A stretch of 35,836 bases of DNA from Hyphomicrobiales bacterium (GCA_027487245.1 JAIYDY010000009.1:1-35836), one strand, 5' to 3'. Shown: positions 25,332 through 34,483, counted from the first letter of the stretch. Program-made: numbers and translations. The notes: a model not told the origin generated them from the letters alone.

Positions 25332-26321
25332 TTATAGGCCGACCTTGGCTTCGCTGACGACCTTGCCCCAGCGCGCGATCTCGGACTTAAGGAAGCCGGC
25401 GAACTCGGCCCCCATCAGCGTCGGGATGTCGGAGCCGTTGCGCGCCCAGGCGTCTTTGATCGGCTGGGAGGCGAGGGCAGTGCGCAGCTCCCGGCCCATC
25501 CGCTCGACCGCTTCGGGCGGCGTGCCCTTCGGGGCCCAGAGCGCATACCATGTCGCCACCTCGAAGCCGGGCAGCCCGGCCTCGGCAGTGGTCGGCACAT
25601 CGGGGATGGCAGGCGAACGTTTCGGAGCGGCAACAGCAAGGCCACGCAGGGCGCCGCCCTGGATCTGGCCAGCCGAGGAGCCGAGGCCGTCGAACATCAC
25701 GTCGATCTGTCCGGCAACCAGATCGGCCAGCGCAGGGCCGGCGCCGCGATAGGGCACGTGGACGATGTTGGTGCCGGTCTGGAGCTTGAACAACTCACCG
25801 GTCAGGTGATGGGTCGTGCCGTTGCCTGCCGAACCATAGTTCAGCTTGCCGGGATTGGCCTTGAGGTGTGCGATGAACTCGCCCAGGGTCTTCGCCGCCA
25901 CCTTGGTCGGATGCACGGCAATGACCTGTGGGGGAGATGCCACCATGCCGATCGGCACCAGATCGGTCTCGATGTTGTAGTCGAGCCTTGGATAGAGCGC
26001 CGGCGCGATGGCGTGGTGGGCTGCTCCGACAAAGAAGGTGTAGCCATCGGGCGCGGCCTTCGCGGCAGCGGAGGCGCCGGTCGTGCCGCCCGCCCCGGCG
26101 CGGTTGTCGATGATGATGCGCTGGCCGAGCTGCGCTTCCAGTTGCACCGCGAGGGGGCGCGCAAACGCGTCCGTGCCGCCGCCAGCTGCAAATGGGACGA
26201 TGAAGGTGATCGGCTTGTTCGGCCAAGCCTGGGCCGTGGCTTGCGATGGGGCAAGGATCGCGCCGAAAGCGGCAGCGGAGCCGGCTGCAACAAGCAGCGC
26301 CAGCGTGCGTCGGGACATCAT
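25332..26321 (-). CDS. Bug/TctC-family tripartite tricarboxylate-type substrate-binding protein (orphan)
   Basis: This encodes a periplasmic receptor of 329 residues. MMSRRTLALLVAAGSAAAFG is a signal peptide cut near ATAQA. The mature part has the Bug hallmarks WPNKPITFIVPFAAGGGTDAFAR (in adjoining parts), IIIDNRAGAGGTTGA, LNYGSAGNGTTHHLTGELF and VHVPYRGAGPALADLVAGQIDVMFD. AGAGGA lies just before the two adjacent ATG codons at 26321 and 26318; the longer open frame upstream is not supported. No TctA or TctB membrane genes are in the window, which is common for Bug proteins. It diverges from matB, so a dicarboxylate such as malonate is a possible ligand, by context only. Confidence 0.9.
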   Translation of the reverse strand: MMSRRTLALLVAAGSAAAFGAILAPSQATAQAWPNKPITFIVPFAAGGGTDAFARPLAVQLEAQLGQRIIIDNRAGAGGTTGASAAAKAAPDGYTFFVGAAHHAIAPALYPRLDYNIETDLVPIGMVASPPQVIAVHPTKVAAKTLGEFIAHLKANPGKLNYGSAGNGTTHHLTGELFKLQTGTNIVHVPYRGAGPALADLVAGQIDVMFDGLGSSAGQIQGGALRGLAVAAPKRSPAIPDVPTTAEAGLPGFEVATWYALWAPKGTPPEAVERMGRELRTALASQPIKDAWARNGSDIPTLMGAEFAGFLKSEIARWGKVVSEAKVGL

Positions 26322-26565
26322 GTTTCCTCTCCGATGGTCCGCCCGGACTGTTGCCGGGCTTATGGGCACATCAGGCGCATTGTGCCGAGGTTTTGCAAGC
26401 GAATTTGCGGAGGGGCCAACGTGATCGGGGTGCACTTTGCGACAATGCCGCTTTGCCGGTTGTGTTTTTTGCGGCAAGCGGGTTTGACTGCCTGACGTTC
26501 GGGTCGATCCATTTGGCTGACCGCCATGAACCCGGACGCAGTGCACCTACCCAACGAGACCACCC

Positions 26566-28071
26566 ATGGCCAATCATCTGTTCGACCTTGTCCGCGCCCG
26601 CATGCCGGCTGGGCAGAGCCCGTTCATCGTCCATCCCGATGGCAAGGCCCTGAGCTACGGCGATCTTGAAGCCGTGTCGGCGCGCCTCGCCGGCGCTCTG
26701 GTGGCTGCTGGCGTCGTGCCCGGCGACAGGGTGGCCGTGCAGGTGGAGAAGAGTGCCAATGCGCTGATGCTGTATCTGGCCTGCGTGCGGGCCGGGGCCG
26801 TGTTCCTGCCGCTGAACGCGGCCTACACGCTGGCGGAACTGGAGTATTTCATCGGTGATGCCGAGCCTGCGCTGATCGTCTGCGATCCGTCGCGGCAGGC
26901 CGGGATCGTGGCCATCGCCCGCGGCGCCGCGGTGGAGACGCTTGATGCCAGCGGCGAGGGCAGCCTGATGCAGAAGGCTCAGGGCATGCCGGACCTGTTT
27001 GCCGATGCGGCGCGCGGACCCGATGATCTGGCCGCGATCCTCTACACGTCCGGCACCACGGGCCGCTCCAAGGGCGCGATGCTCAGCCACGACAATCTGG
27101 CCTCGAATGCGCTGACGCTGGTGGATTTCTGGCGCTTCGGCCGCTCCGACGTGCTGCTGCATGCGCTCCCGATCTTCCACACCCACGGCCTGTTCGTCGG
27201 GACCAATGTCGTGCTGCTGGCGGGAGCCTCGATGCTGTTCCTGCCGAAGTTCGACGCTGATGAGGTGATGCGGTTGATGCCGCGCGCGACGACGATGATG
27301 GGCGTACCGACCTTCTACGTGCGGCTGCTCGACCATGCCGGCCTGACGCGGGAGGCGACCGCCCACATGCGGCTCTTCGTGTCGGGTTCTGCGCCGCTCC
27401 TTGCCGACACGCACCGTGACTGGAGCCAGCGAACCGGCCACGCCATCCTTGAACGCTATGGCATGACCGAAACCAACATGAACACCTCGAACCCATATGA
27501 TGGCGACCGGGTGGCAGGTACCGTCGGCCCGCCGCTGCCGGGCGTTGCAGCCCGCATCACCGATCCAGAAACGGCGGCGGCACTGCCTGCCGGCGAGATC
27601 GGCATGATCGAGGTCAGGGGCCCGAATGTGTTCAAGGGCTATTGGCGCAACCCGGAAAAGACGGCGTCGGAGTTCAGGGCCGATGGCTTCTTCATCACCG
27701 GCGATCTCGGCAAGATCGATGAGAAGGGTTACGTGCACATCGTCGGACGCGGCAAGGACCTGATCATCACGGGCGGCTACAATGTCTATCCCAAGGAGGT
27801 CGAGAGCGAGATCGACGCCTTGCCGGGCGTGGTCGAGAGTGCCGTGATCGGGTTGGCCCACAAGGATTTCGGCGAGGCGGTGACGGCGGTCGTGGTGCGC
27901 GCCAAGGGGGCGGACCTCGATGACCGGGCCGTGATGGCAGCGCTGGAGGGGCGGCTGGCCCGCTTCAAGCAGCCCAAACGCGTGTTCATCGTGGATGAAC
28001 TGCCGCGCAACACCATGGGCAAGGTCCAGAAGAACGTGCTGCGCGAGATGTATGCCTGGGTTTTTGGGTAG
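26566..28071 (+). CDS. matB: Malonyl-CoA synthetase MatB (ANL superfamily)
   Basis: This encodes an enzyme that activates malonate to malonyl-CoA with ATP, 501 residues, close to the usual 500-510. ANL motifs are all present: P-loop YTSGTTGRSKG (160-170), YGMTETNMNTSNPY, the hinge region GDLGKIDEKGYVHIVGRGKD, and the catalytic Lys486 in RNTMGKVQKN. LPIFHTHGLFVGTNVV and GVPTFYVRLL resemble MatB proteins rather than acetate- or long-chain acyl-CoA synthetases. MatA (malonyl-CoA decarboxylase) is not in the window, so the product may feed other malonyl-CoA uses. Methylmalonate is also accepted by some MatB enzymes. The ATG at 26566 has a weak ribosome site. Confidence 0.87.
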   Translation: MANHLFDLVRARMPAGQSPFIVHPDGKALSYGDLEAVSARLAGALVAAGVVPGDRVAVQVEKSANALMLYLACVRAGAVFLPLNAAYTLAELEYFIGDAEPALIVCDPSRQAGIVAIARGAAVETLDASGEGSLMQKAQGMPDLFADAARGPDDLAAILYTSGTTGRSKGAMLSHDNLASNALTLVDFWRFGRSDVLLHALPIFHTHGLFVGTNVVLLAGASMLFLPKFDADEVMRLMPRATTMMGVPTFYVRLLDHAGLTREATAHMRLFVSGSAPLLADTHRDWSQRTGHAILERYGMTETNMNTSNPYDGDRVAGTVGPPLPGVAARITDPETAAALPAGEIGMIEVRGPNVFKGYWRNPEKTASEFRADGFFITGDLGKIDEKGYVHIVGRGKDLIITGGYNVYPKEVESEIDALPGVVESAVIGLAHKDFGEAVTAVVVRAKGADLDDRAVMAALEGRLARFKQPKRVFIVDELPRNTMGKVQKNVLREMYAWVFG

Positions 28072-28079
28072 GTGGTCTT

Positions 28080-28109
28080 CGTCATTGCTTCGCTGCGCTC
28101 GCAATGACC
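28080..28109. repeat. Short dispersed repeat-like inverted repeat
   Basis: Perfect arms GTCATTGC (28081-28088) and GCAATGAC (28101-28108) enclose TTCGCTGCGCTC. On the minus strand it reads GTCATTGCGAGCGCAGCGAA followed by GCAATGAC, which I recognise as a widely dispersed intergenic repeat in Bradyrhizobium/Rhodopseudomonas-like genomes. It lies nine bases after the matB stop and may act as a transcript-end hairpin. Copy number in this genome cannot be judged from one window. Confidence 0.65.
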
Positions 28110-28176
28110 GCAACCCACTCGCCATGTGCCGCAATTCGTGGTCCATTCGTGTGAATCTGACTGAGCCCGGACGCCC

Positions 28177-29469
28177 ATGACTGACCTCGCCGCCCGCGTC
28201 TACAACCACACCTGGAAGATCGATCCGATCGTCCGGTCGCTGCTCGATACGGATTTCTACAAGATCCTGATGGCGCAGACGATCTTCCGGCGTCAGCGCA
28301 GCACGACGGCGCGGTTTTCGCTGATCAACCGCACGACGCGGATCAGGCTGGCCGAGATCATCGACGTCGGGGAGCTGAAGGAACAGCTCGACCATGTGCG
28401 CTCGCTCCGGCTGTCGCGCGGGGAAAGCACCTGGCTGCGCGGCAACATGTTCTATGGCCGCCGGCAGATGTTCTCGCCCGATTTCATGGAATGGTATGAG
28501 GCGCTGCGCCTGCCCGAATACCATCTTGAGATGCGCGACGGGCAGTATGAGCTGACCTTCGACGGGCCCTGGGTCGAGACCACGATGTGGGAAATCCCGG
28601 CGCTTGCGATCATCAACGAACTGCGTTCGCGCGCCGTTCTGCGGGGCATGGGGCGGTTCGAGTTGCAGGTGCTCTATGCGCGCGGCATGACCCGCGTCTG
28701 GGAGAAGATCACCCGCCTGCAGAAGCTCGACGATCTGCGCATCGCCGACTTCGGCACACGGCGGCGGCATGGCTTCCTGTGGCAGGACTGGTGCGTGCAG
28801 GCCATGATGGAGGGCCTCGGCAAGAACTTCCTCGGCACATCCAACTGCCTGATCGCGATGCGCCGCGAGGTCGAGGCCATCGGCACCAACGCGCATGAAC
28901 TGCCGATGGTCTATTCGGCGCTGGCCGACAGCGATGCCGAACTCGCCAACGCGCCCTATCAGGTGCTGGCCGACTGGCAGCAGGATTATGAAGGCAACCT
29001 GCGCATCATCCTGCCGGACACCTACGGCACCAGCGGGTTCCTCGCGCGGGCACCACGCTGGATGGATGCCTGGACCGGCATCCGCATCGATTCCAAGGAT
29101 CCGATTGTTGGGGGCGACGAGGCCATCGCCTGGTGGCAGAGCCGGGGTGTCGATCCGATGACGCGGCAGATCATCTTCTCGGACGGGCTCGATGTCGATG
29201 CGATCGAGGCGATCCATGCGCATTTCAAGGGCCGGGTGCGCTTCGGCTTCGGCTGGGGCACGCTGCTGACCAACGATTTCCGCGGACTCGCACCCGAGCG
29301 GGCGCTCGATCCGATCTCGGTCGTGTGCAAGGTCGTTTCGGCCAACGGGCGGCCCGCCGTGAAGATTTCCGACAATCCTACCAAGGCAACCGGCCCGAAC
29401 ACCGAAATCTCGCGCTACATGCGCGTCTTCGATGTTGAGGCGCAGCCGCTCCGCGAAGTGGTCGTCTGA
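28177..29469 (+). CDS. pncB: Nicotinate phosphoribosyltransferase
   Basis: This encodes the NAD-salvage enzyme that makes nicotinate mononucleotide from nicotinate and PRPP with ATP. The 430-residue product has the family start [17 protein letters not shown], the [13 protein letters not shown] region, and the phosphorylatable His240 in [14 protein letters not shown]. The sugar-phosphate binding part is IRIDSKDP, followed by [12 protein letters not shown] and [12 protein letters not shown]. All are intact. It begins 105 bases after matB, past a dispersed repeat, so it may have separate transcription. The length fits the bacterial PncB family. Confidence 0.95.
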   Translation: MTDLAARVYNHTWKIDPIVRSLLDTDFYKILMAQTIFRRQRSTTARFSLINRTTRIRLAEIIDVGELKEQLDHVRSLRLSRGESTWLRGNMFYGRRQMFSPDFMEWYEALRLPEYHLEMRDGQYELTFDGPWVETTMWEIPALAIINELRSRAVLRGMGRFELQVLYARGMTRVWEKITRLQKLDDLRIADFGTRRRHGFLWQDWCVQAMMEGLGKNFLGTSNCLIAMRREVEAIGTNAHELPMVYSALADSDAELANAPYQVLADWQQDYEGNLRIILPDTYGTSGFLARAPRWMDAWTGIRIDSKDPIVGGDEAIAWWQSRGVDPMTRQIIFSDGLDVDAIEAIHAHFKGRVRFGFGWGTLLTNDFRGLAPERALDPISVVCKVVSANGRPAVKISDNPTKATGPNTEISRYMRVFDVEAQPLREVVV

Positions 29470-29571
29470 ACCGCACCCGGCGAGGCGTGGTGGCCTGCCA
29501 CTTGATCCAGGTCATGCTTGCTGACCCATCCTTCGTCCACTAAGCAGCGGTCATCGCGCTGGAGTTCCGGA

Positions 29572-30345
29572 ATGGCCGCTTTCTTCGAAGAGACCGTCAC
29601 CCATGTCCATCATTGGACAGACCGGCTGTTCTCGTTCCGCACAACGCGCGATCCGGCCTTCCGCTTCGAGAACGGGCAATTCGCCATGATCGGCCTCATG
29701 GTTGATGGCCGGCCGCTGCTGCGCGCCTATTCGATGGCGAGCCCGAACCATGATGATGGCCTCGAGTTCTTCTCGATCAAGGTTCCGGACGGGCCGCTGA
29801 CCTCACGGCTGCAAGGGATCAAGCTCGGCGACACGATCCTGATCGGGCGCAAGCCCACCGGCACGCTGGTGCAAGACAGCCTGCTGCCTGGCCGCAACCT
29901 TTATCTGGTCTCGACCGGTACCGGCTTTGCGCCCTTTGCCAGCATCATCCGGGATTTCACGGTCTATGAGCGCTACGACAAGGTCGTGGCGATCCATGGC
30001 TGCCGCACCGTGGCGGAAACCGCCTATAGCCGCCACATCGTCGACGGGCTCCATGCCGACGAGTACATGGCGGAGGTCGTGGCCGGAAAGCTGGTCTACT
30101 ATCCGACCGTGACGCGCGAGGCGTTCGAGCATGTCGGGCGCGTCACCACCGGCCTGCGCGATGGCTCGATCCCGGCCAAGGCGGGCCTTGCGCCGCTCGA
30201 TCCCGCGCTGGACCGGGTGATGATCTGCGGCTCGGAGGCGATGCTGAAGGACACAGTGACGCTGATGAAGGACCTGGGCTTCGAAGAGGGCTCGTCATCG
30301 AAGGCGGGCCACTACGTCATCGAAAAGGCCTTCGTCGAGAAGTGA
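29572..30345 (+). CDS. fpr: Ferredoxin/flavodoxin-NADP reductase, bacterial FPR type
   Basis: This encodes a cytosolic FAD enzyme that moves electrons between NADPH and ferredoxin or flavodoxin. The 257-residue product has the FAD motif RAYSMASP (Arg51, Tyr53, Ser54), the NADP-binding STGTGFAPF at 114-122, and MICGSEAMLKDT. The C-terminal AFVEK is typical of the subclass with a tail extending past the aromatic residue. The start ATG has GGAG seven bases upstream, and the frame upstream of it is not conserved. In many proteobacteria fpr responds to oxidative stress; no such control site is evident in the 102-base gap after pncB. Confidence 0.94.
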   Translation: MAAFFEETVTHVHHWTDRLFSFRTTRDPAFRFENGQFAMIGLMVDGRPLLRAYSMASPNHDDGLEFFSIKVPDGPLTSRLQGIKLGDTILIGRKPTGTLVQDSLLPGRNLYLVSTGTGFAPFASIIRDFTVYERYDKVVAIHGCRTVAETAYSRHIVDGLHADEYMAEVVAGKLVYYPTVTREAFEHVGRVTTGLRDGSIPAKAGLAPLDPALDRVMICGSEAMLKDTVTLMKDLGFEEGSSSKAGHYVIEKAFVEK

Positions 30346-30454
30346 TCTGCGGAGTCTTGCACCGGCCTTGCCGCGCTTTGTGCTTGCAGCCATCGCTTGC
30401 CCCGGTATCATCCCATGATCAGCCTTGCCGTGGCTTTTGGGGGAGAATGGTCCG

Positions 30455-31678
30455 ATGGTGATGAACACGACACGCCGCTCTGTTGTCGGAGGCCTCGGAG
30501 CCGCCGGGCTGCTGATGCCGTTCTCTGCCGGGGCGCAGGCACCTGCCGCCGGCGCGCCGATCCGCATCGGCGAGATCAACTCCTACAGCCGCATGGCGGC
30601 GTTCGCGCTGCCGTATCGCAATGCCATCCAGATGGCGCAGGACGAAATCAACGCCAGGGGCGGCGCGCTTGGCCGGCCTCTGGAATTCGTCTTCCGCGAT
30701 GATGGCTCGACGCCGGGCGATGCGGTGCGCGTCGCCGAGGAACTGGTAACGCGCGAGAACGTGTCGTTCATCGCCGGCACCTTCCTGTCGAATGTCGGGC
30801 TTGCGGTCTCCGACTTCGCCAATCAGCGCAAGATCATGTTCATGGCCACCGAGCCGCTGACGGACGCGCTGACCATGGCGCAGGGCAACCGCTACACCTA
30901 CCGGCTGCGCCCTTCCACCTTCATGCAGACCAAGATGCTGGTCGATGCCGTCAAGGCGCGCGGCATCAAGCGCTGGGGCATCGTTGCGCCGAACTACGAG
31001 TATGGCCAGTCAGCTGCCGCAAACTTCAAGCGGCTGATGGCGGAGGCGACACCCGGCTTCGAGGTGGTGGCCGAACAATTCCCGGCGCTGGGCCGCATCG
31101 ATGCCGGCGCGACTGTGGGCGCCCTGGCGCAGGCCCGTCCCGATGGCATCTTCAATGTCACCTTCGGCGCCGACCTGACCCAGTTCGTGCGCGAGGGCAA
31201 CACGCGCGGCCTGTTCGAGCGGCGCACGGTGGTCAGCCTCCTGACAGGCGAGCCGGAATACCTGATCCCGCTGGGCGAGGAGACGCCCGAGGGCTGGATC
31301 ATCACCGGCTATCCCTGGGAACAGATCACCGATCCTGCCCATGTGGCCTTTGTGACCGGCTACCGTGCGAAATTCAACGATACCCCGCGGCTGGGCTCGT
31401 TCCTGGGCTATGTCTTTGCCTACATGTGCCGGGATCTGATCGCCAAGGCCGGCACACTCGACACCGAGGCGCTACTCAAGACCTTCGACGACATGAAGTT
31501 CGAGACCATTTCCGGCCCGGTGACGATGCGCGGCATCGACAAGCAGGCCACGATGGGCGCCTGGGTCGGTGAGACCACGCTGAAGGGCAAGGTCGGGGCC
31601 ATGAAGAACTGGCGTTTCGTCGATGGCGCCAACTACATGTTCAGCGAGGCCGAGGTCCGCGCGGCGCGCAAAGGGTGA
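30455..31678 (+). CDS. Branched-chain amino acid-type ABC transporter substrate-binding protein
   Basis: This encodes a periplasmic receptor of the type I (Peripla_BP_6/LivJK) fold, 407 residues. The leader has a twin Arg (MNTTRRSVVGGLGAAGLL) and is probably cut near AGAQA. Family features include IRIGEINSYSRMAAFALPYRN at the mature N-terminus, AQDEINARGGALGRPLEFVFRDDGS (in adjoining parts), and TFLSNVGLAVSDFANQRKIMF. GGGAG nine bases upstream supports the ATG at 30455; the ATG at 30461 is also possible. Divergence from LivJK means the ligand could be an amide, urea derivative or aromatic acid rather than leucine. It is followed by a repeat pair before the permease. Confidence 0.91.
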   Translation: MVMNTTRRSVVGGLGAAGLLMPFSAGAQAPAAGAPIRIGEINSYSRMAAFALPYRNAIQMAQDEINARGGALGRPLEFVFRDDGSTPGDAVRVAEELVTRENVSFIAGTFLSNVGLAVSDFANQRKIMFMATEPLTDALTMAQGNRYTYRLRPSTFMQTKMLVDAVKARGIKRWGIVAPNYEYGQSAAANFKRLMAEATPGFEVVAEQFPALGRIDAGATVGALAQARPDGIFNVTFGADLTQFVREGNTRGLFERRTVVSLLTGEPEYLIPLGEETPEGWIITGYPWEQITDPAHVAFVTGYRAKFNDTPRLGSFLGYVFAYMCRDLIAKAGTLDTEALLKTFDDMKFETISGPVTMRGIDKQATMGAWVGETTLKGKVGAMKNWRFVDGANYMFSEAEVRAARKG

Positions 31679-31693
31679 AGCTCGCATCCCAAA

Positions 31694-31794
31694 TGCGGCG
31701 TCATCCCGGCCTTGAGCCGGGATCAGATGATGCGCCGCAAGGCAATCCGGCAGGCGCATGCGCTCGCCGAGCGATCCCGGCTCAAGGCGGGGAT
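31694..31794. repeat. Inverted pair of dispersed palindromic repeats
   Basis: The first copy (31703-31724) is itself a hairpin: ATCCCGGC, loop CTTGA, then GCCGGGAT. It is framed by a further inverted repeat TGCGGCG (31694-31700) and CGCCGCA (31733-31739). The second copy (31773-31794) is the reverse complement of the first with 21 of 22 bases matching, 48 bases away. The core GTCATCCCGGCCTTGAGCC is a well-known kind of dispersed intergenic repeat in alphaproteobacteria. Placed between receptor and permease genes, it can protect the upstream mRNA end or reduce downstream expression, like REP/BIME elements in malE-malF. Confidence 0.8.
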
Positions 31795-31820
31795 AATCCG
31801 GGGTTTTGGTTGAACGCGTG

Positions 31821-33707
31821 ATGGATCCCGCCTTCATCGTCATCCAGTCCTTGTCAGGGCTCGCCAGCGCATCATCGCTGTTCATCATCGCGTCCGGACT
31901 GACGATCGTGTTCGGCGTCACACGGATCGTGAACTTCGCCCATGGCTCGCTCTACATGCTGGGCGCCTATCTGGCTGTCACCATCGTGCCGATGCTGCTC
32001 GAGGTCGATCGCTCGCTGCCGATGTTCCTGCTCGGCGTGCTGCTGTCGGCCCTGATCGTTGGCGTGATCGGCGCGGCCATGGAGATCATCCTGTTGCGCC
32101 GCATCTACCATGTGCCGGAGCTGTTCCAGCTTCTGGCGACCTTCGGCGTCGTGCTGATCGTGCAGGATCTGGTGATCAAGCTGTGGGGTGCGGTCGAGAT
32201 TCCCGGGCCGCGTGCGCCCTCTCTCCGCCACGGCGTCTTCATCTTCGACCAGCGCTTCCCCGCCTATGAGCTGTTCCTGATCGGCATGGGGCTGGTCGTG
32301 CTTGGCCTGCTCTGGCTGCTGATGCAGAAGACCCGCTTTGGCGTGCTGATCCGCGCCGCGACGCAGGACCGTGAGATGGTCGCGGCGCTTGGCGTCAACC
32401 AGGCGTGGCTGTTCACGGGCACGCTGTTTCTCGGCGCATTTCTGGCCGGGCTGGGCGGCGCGCTGCAAATCCCGCGCGTTGCGGTCAACACGCAGATGGA
32501 CATCTCGATCATCACGGAGGTGTTCGTCGTCACCGTGATTGGCGGCATGGGCTCGGTAGCCGGTGCCTTCGTTGCGGCGCTGATCATCGGACAGTTGCAG
32601 GCCTTCGGCATCCTGATCTTCCCGAAGATCACGCTGGTGCTGGTGTTCCTGCTGATGGCGGTGGTGCTGGTGATCAAGCCCTGGGGACTGTTCGGCAAGC
32701 CCGATGCAGCTGCGGGCCGCGCGATCCTGCCGGAGGGCATCCTGTCGCTGAAGCGCTTCGGCCGCATCGACACCATCATTGCTGGCATCGCCATCGCCGT
32801 GCTGATCGCGCTGCCGGTCTTTGGCGACAACTACATGGTCAAGGTCGGCATCGAGGTGCTGGTGCTGGCGTTGGCCGCCTTCAGTCTCCAGTTCCTGATC
32901 GGCGTCGGCGGCATCGTCTCGTTCGGCCACGCAGCCTATTTCGGGCTTGGTGCCTATGCGGCGGGCCTCCTGGTGACGCGCGGCGGCATGGCGATGGAAC
33001 CTGCGCTGCTGCTGGCCCCGCTGGTGGCGGGCGGCTTTGCCGCGCTGTTCGGCTTCTTCATCGTCAGGCTATCGGGCATCTATCTGGCCATGCTGACGCT
33101 GGCGTTCGCGCAGATCGTCTATGCGGTCTGCTTCCAGTGGGTGGCCTTCACGGGCGGGGACAATGGCGTGGTCGGGGTCTGGCCCTCGGCCTGGGCCTCC
33201 AGCCGGCAGGTCTACTACTACCTTGTGCTGGCGATGACGCTGGCGGCCATCATCATGCTCCGCCACGCGATCTACGCGCCCTTCGGCTATGGCCTGCGCG
33301 CGGCGCGGGACAGCGCCATCCGGGCCGACGCGATCGGCATGGATGTGGGCCGCATCCGCTGGTTTGCCTTCACGCTCTCGGGCGCGGCGGCAGGGCTCGC
33401 CGGCGGGCTCTATTCGTTTTCGAAGGGCTCGATCGACCCGACGATGATCTCGATCCCCATGTCGGTGGATTTTCTCGTCATGGTGCTGGTCGGCGGCATC
33501 CAGACCGTGATCGGCCCGGTGGTTGGCGCGGCGGCCTTCCACTCGGTGAAGGACTTTTTCATGCCGCTCACCGATTTTTGGCGGCTGTTCCTCGGCCTGT
33601 CGATCATCATCATGGTGCTGGTCTTCCCGCGCGGGATTGCCGGTGCCACGAGTGCGCTGGTTGATCGCAAGCGCACGACCGCTGCCCCTGTTGAGGCTGC
33701 GACATGA
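31821..33707 (+). CDS. Fused LivH-LivM branched-chain amino acid-type ABC permease
   Basis: One 628-residue protein holds both permeases that are usually separate. The LivH-like half (about 1-295) has GLTIVFGVTRIVNFAHGSLYMLGAY (in adjoining parts), TQDREMVAALGVN and TVIGGMGSVAGAFVAALIIG, ending PWGLFGKP. The LivM-like half (about 315-612) has GVGGIVSFGHAAYFGLGAYAAGL, ARDSAIRADAIGMDVGRIRWFAF and VLVGGIQTVIGPVVGAA. About 16-18 membrane segments are expected. There is no frameshift or stop between the halves. The ATG at 31821 is chosen, with a weak ribosome site. Its stop overlaps the livG start by four bases. Confidence 0.92.
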   Translation: MDPAFIVIQSLSGLASASSLFIIASGLTIVFGVTRIVNFAHGSLYMLGAYLAVTIVPMLLEVDRSLPMFLLGVLLSALIVGVIGAAMEIILLRRIYHVPELFQLLATFGVVLIVQDLVIKLWGAVEIPGPRAPSLRHGVFIFDQRFPAYELFLIGMGLVVLGLLWLLMQKTRFGVLIRAATQDREMVAALGVNQAWLFTGTLFLGAFLAGLGGALQIPRVAVNTQMDISIITEVFVVTVIGGMGSVAGAFVAALIIGQLQAFGILIFPKITLVLVFLLMAVVLVIKPWGLFGKPDAAAGRAILPEGILSLKRFGRIDTIIAGIAIAVLIALPVFGDNYMVKVGIEVLVLALAAFSLQFLIGVGGIVSFGHAAYFGLGAYAAGLLVTRGGMAMEPALLLAPLVAGGFAALFGFFIVRLSGIYLAMLTLAFAQIVYAVCFQWVAFTGGDNGVVGVWPSAWASSRQVYYYLVLAMTLAAIIMLRHAIYAPFGYGLRAARDSAIRADAIGMDVGRIRWFAFTLSGAAAGLAGGLYSFSKGSIDPTMISIPMSVDFLVMVLVGGIQTVIGPVVGAAAFHSVKDFFMPLTDFWRLFLGLSIIIMVLVFPRGIAGATSALVDRKRTTAAPVEAAT

Positions 33708-34483
33708 CGCTGCTTGCGGTGTCCGGCCTCAACAAACGCTTTGGCGGCGTGGTGGCGGCGCGCGATGTGGCGTTTGCGCTTCAGGCCGGCGAGCTTCTGG
33801 CCATCATCGGTCCGAACGGTGCCGGCAAGTCGACCACGTTCAACATGGTCGGTGGCCAGCTCAGGCCCGATTCCGGGCAGGTCATGCTGGCGGGCGAGAA
33901 TGTCGCCGGCCTTGCGCCGCGCGCCATCTGGCGGCGGGGTGTCGGGGGCACGTTCCAGATCGCGCAGACTTGCGTGTCGATGAGGGTGGCCGAGAACGTG
34001 CAGATGGCGCTGATCTCATGGCATGGCCGCATCTTCTCGTTCCGGAGCCGGGCCGAGACGCTGTATCGCCCCGAGGCGCTCGATCTCCTCGATCTGGTCG
34101 GCATGCGCGGCGATGCGGACAGGCCGGTGCGCGAGCTGGCCTATGGCGACGTCAAGCGCGTGGAACTGGCCGTGGCGCTGGCCTCGCAGCCGAAGCTGCT
34201 GCTGATGGATGAGCCAACGGCGGGCATGGCACCCAAAGAGCGCGCGCAACTGATGGAGCTGACCGCCTCGATCGCGCGGGAGCGCCAGATCGGCGTGCTG
34301 TTCACCGAGCATGACATGGATGCGGTCTTCGCCCATGCCGACACCATTCTGGTGCTGGTGCGGGGCGAGATCATCGCAGCCGGCAAGCCTGATGATGTCC
34401 GGGCCAATGCCCGAGTCAAGCAGGTCTATCTCGGCGACATGGGCGTGGAAGCGGCCATGCGGGCGCGGCGAGGGCGGGCATGA
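33704..34483 (+). CDS. livG: ABC transporter ATPase, LivG type
   Basis: This encodes the first of two cytosolic ATPases of the importer, 259 residues. Walker A is GPNGAGKST (36-44), the signature region is LAYGDVKRVELAVALA, Walker B is LLLMDEPTAGM, and the H-loop is FTEHDMDAVF. The LivG-type C-terminal BCA_ABC tail is short (VKQVYLGDM). The ATG overlaps the permease stop (ATGA), and its own stop overlaps livF in the same way. The signature AYGDVKR departs from the usual SYGQQRR, but this position varies in the family. Confidence 0.92.
   Translation: MTLLAVSGLNKRFGGVVAARDVAFALQAGELLAIIGPNGAGKSTTFNMVGGQLRPDSGQVMLAGENVAGLAPRAIWRRGVGGTFQIAQTCVSMRVAENVQMALISWHGRIFSFRSRAETLYRPEALDLLDLVGMRGDADRPVRELAYGDVKRVELAVALASQPKLLLMDEPTAGMAPKERAQLMELTASIARERQIGVLFTEHDMDAVFAHADTILVLVRGEIIAAGKPDDVRANARVKQVYLGDMGVEAAMRARRGRA

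Noticed and set aside
26371..29223. 950-codon open frame on the minus strand
   Set aside because: It is antisense to matB and pncB, both of which have intact motifs. The His/Arg/Asp-rich product is typical of a shadow frame.
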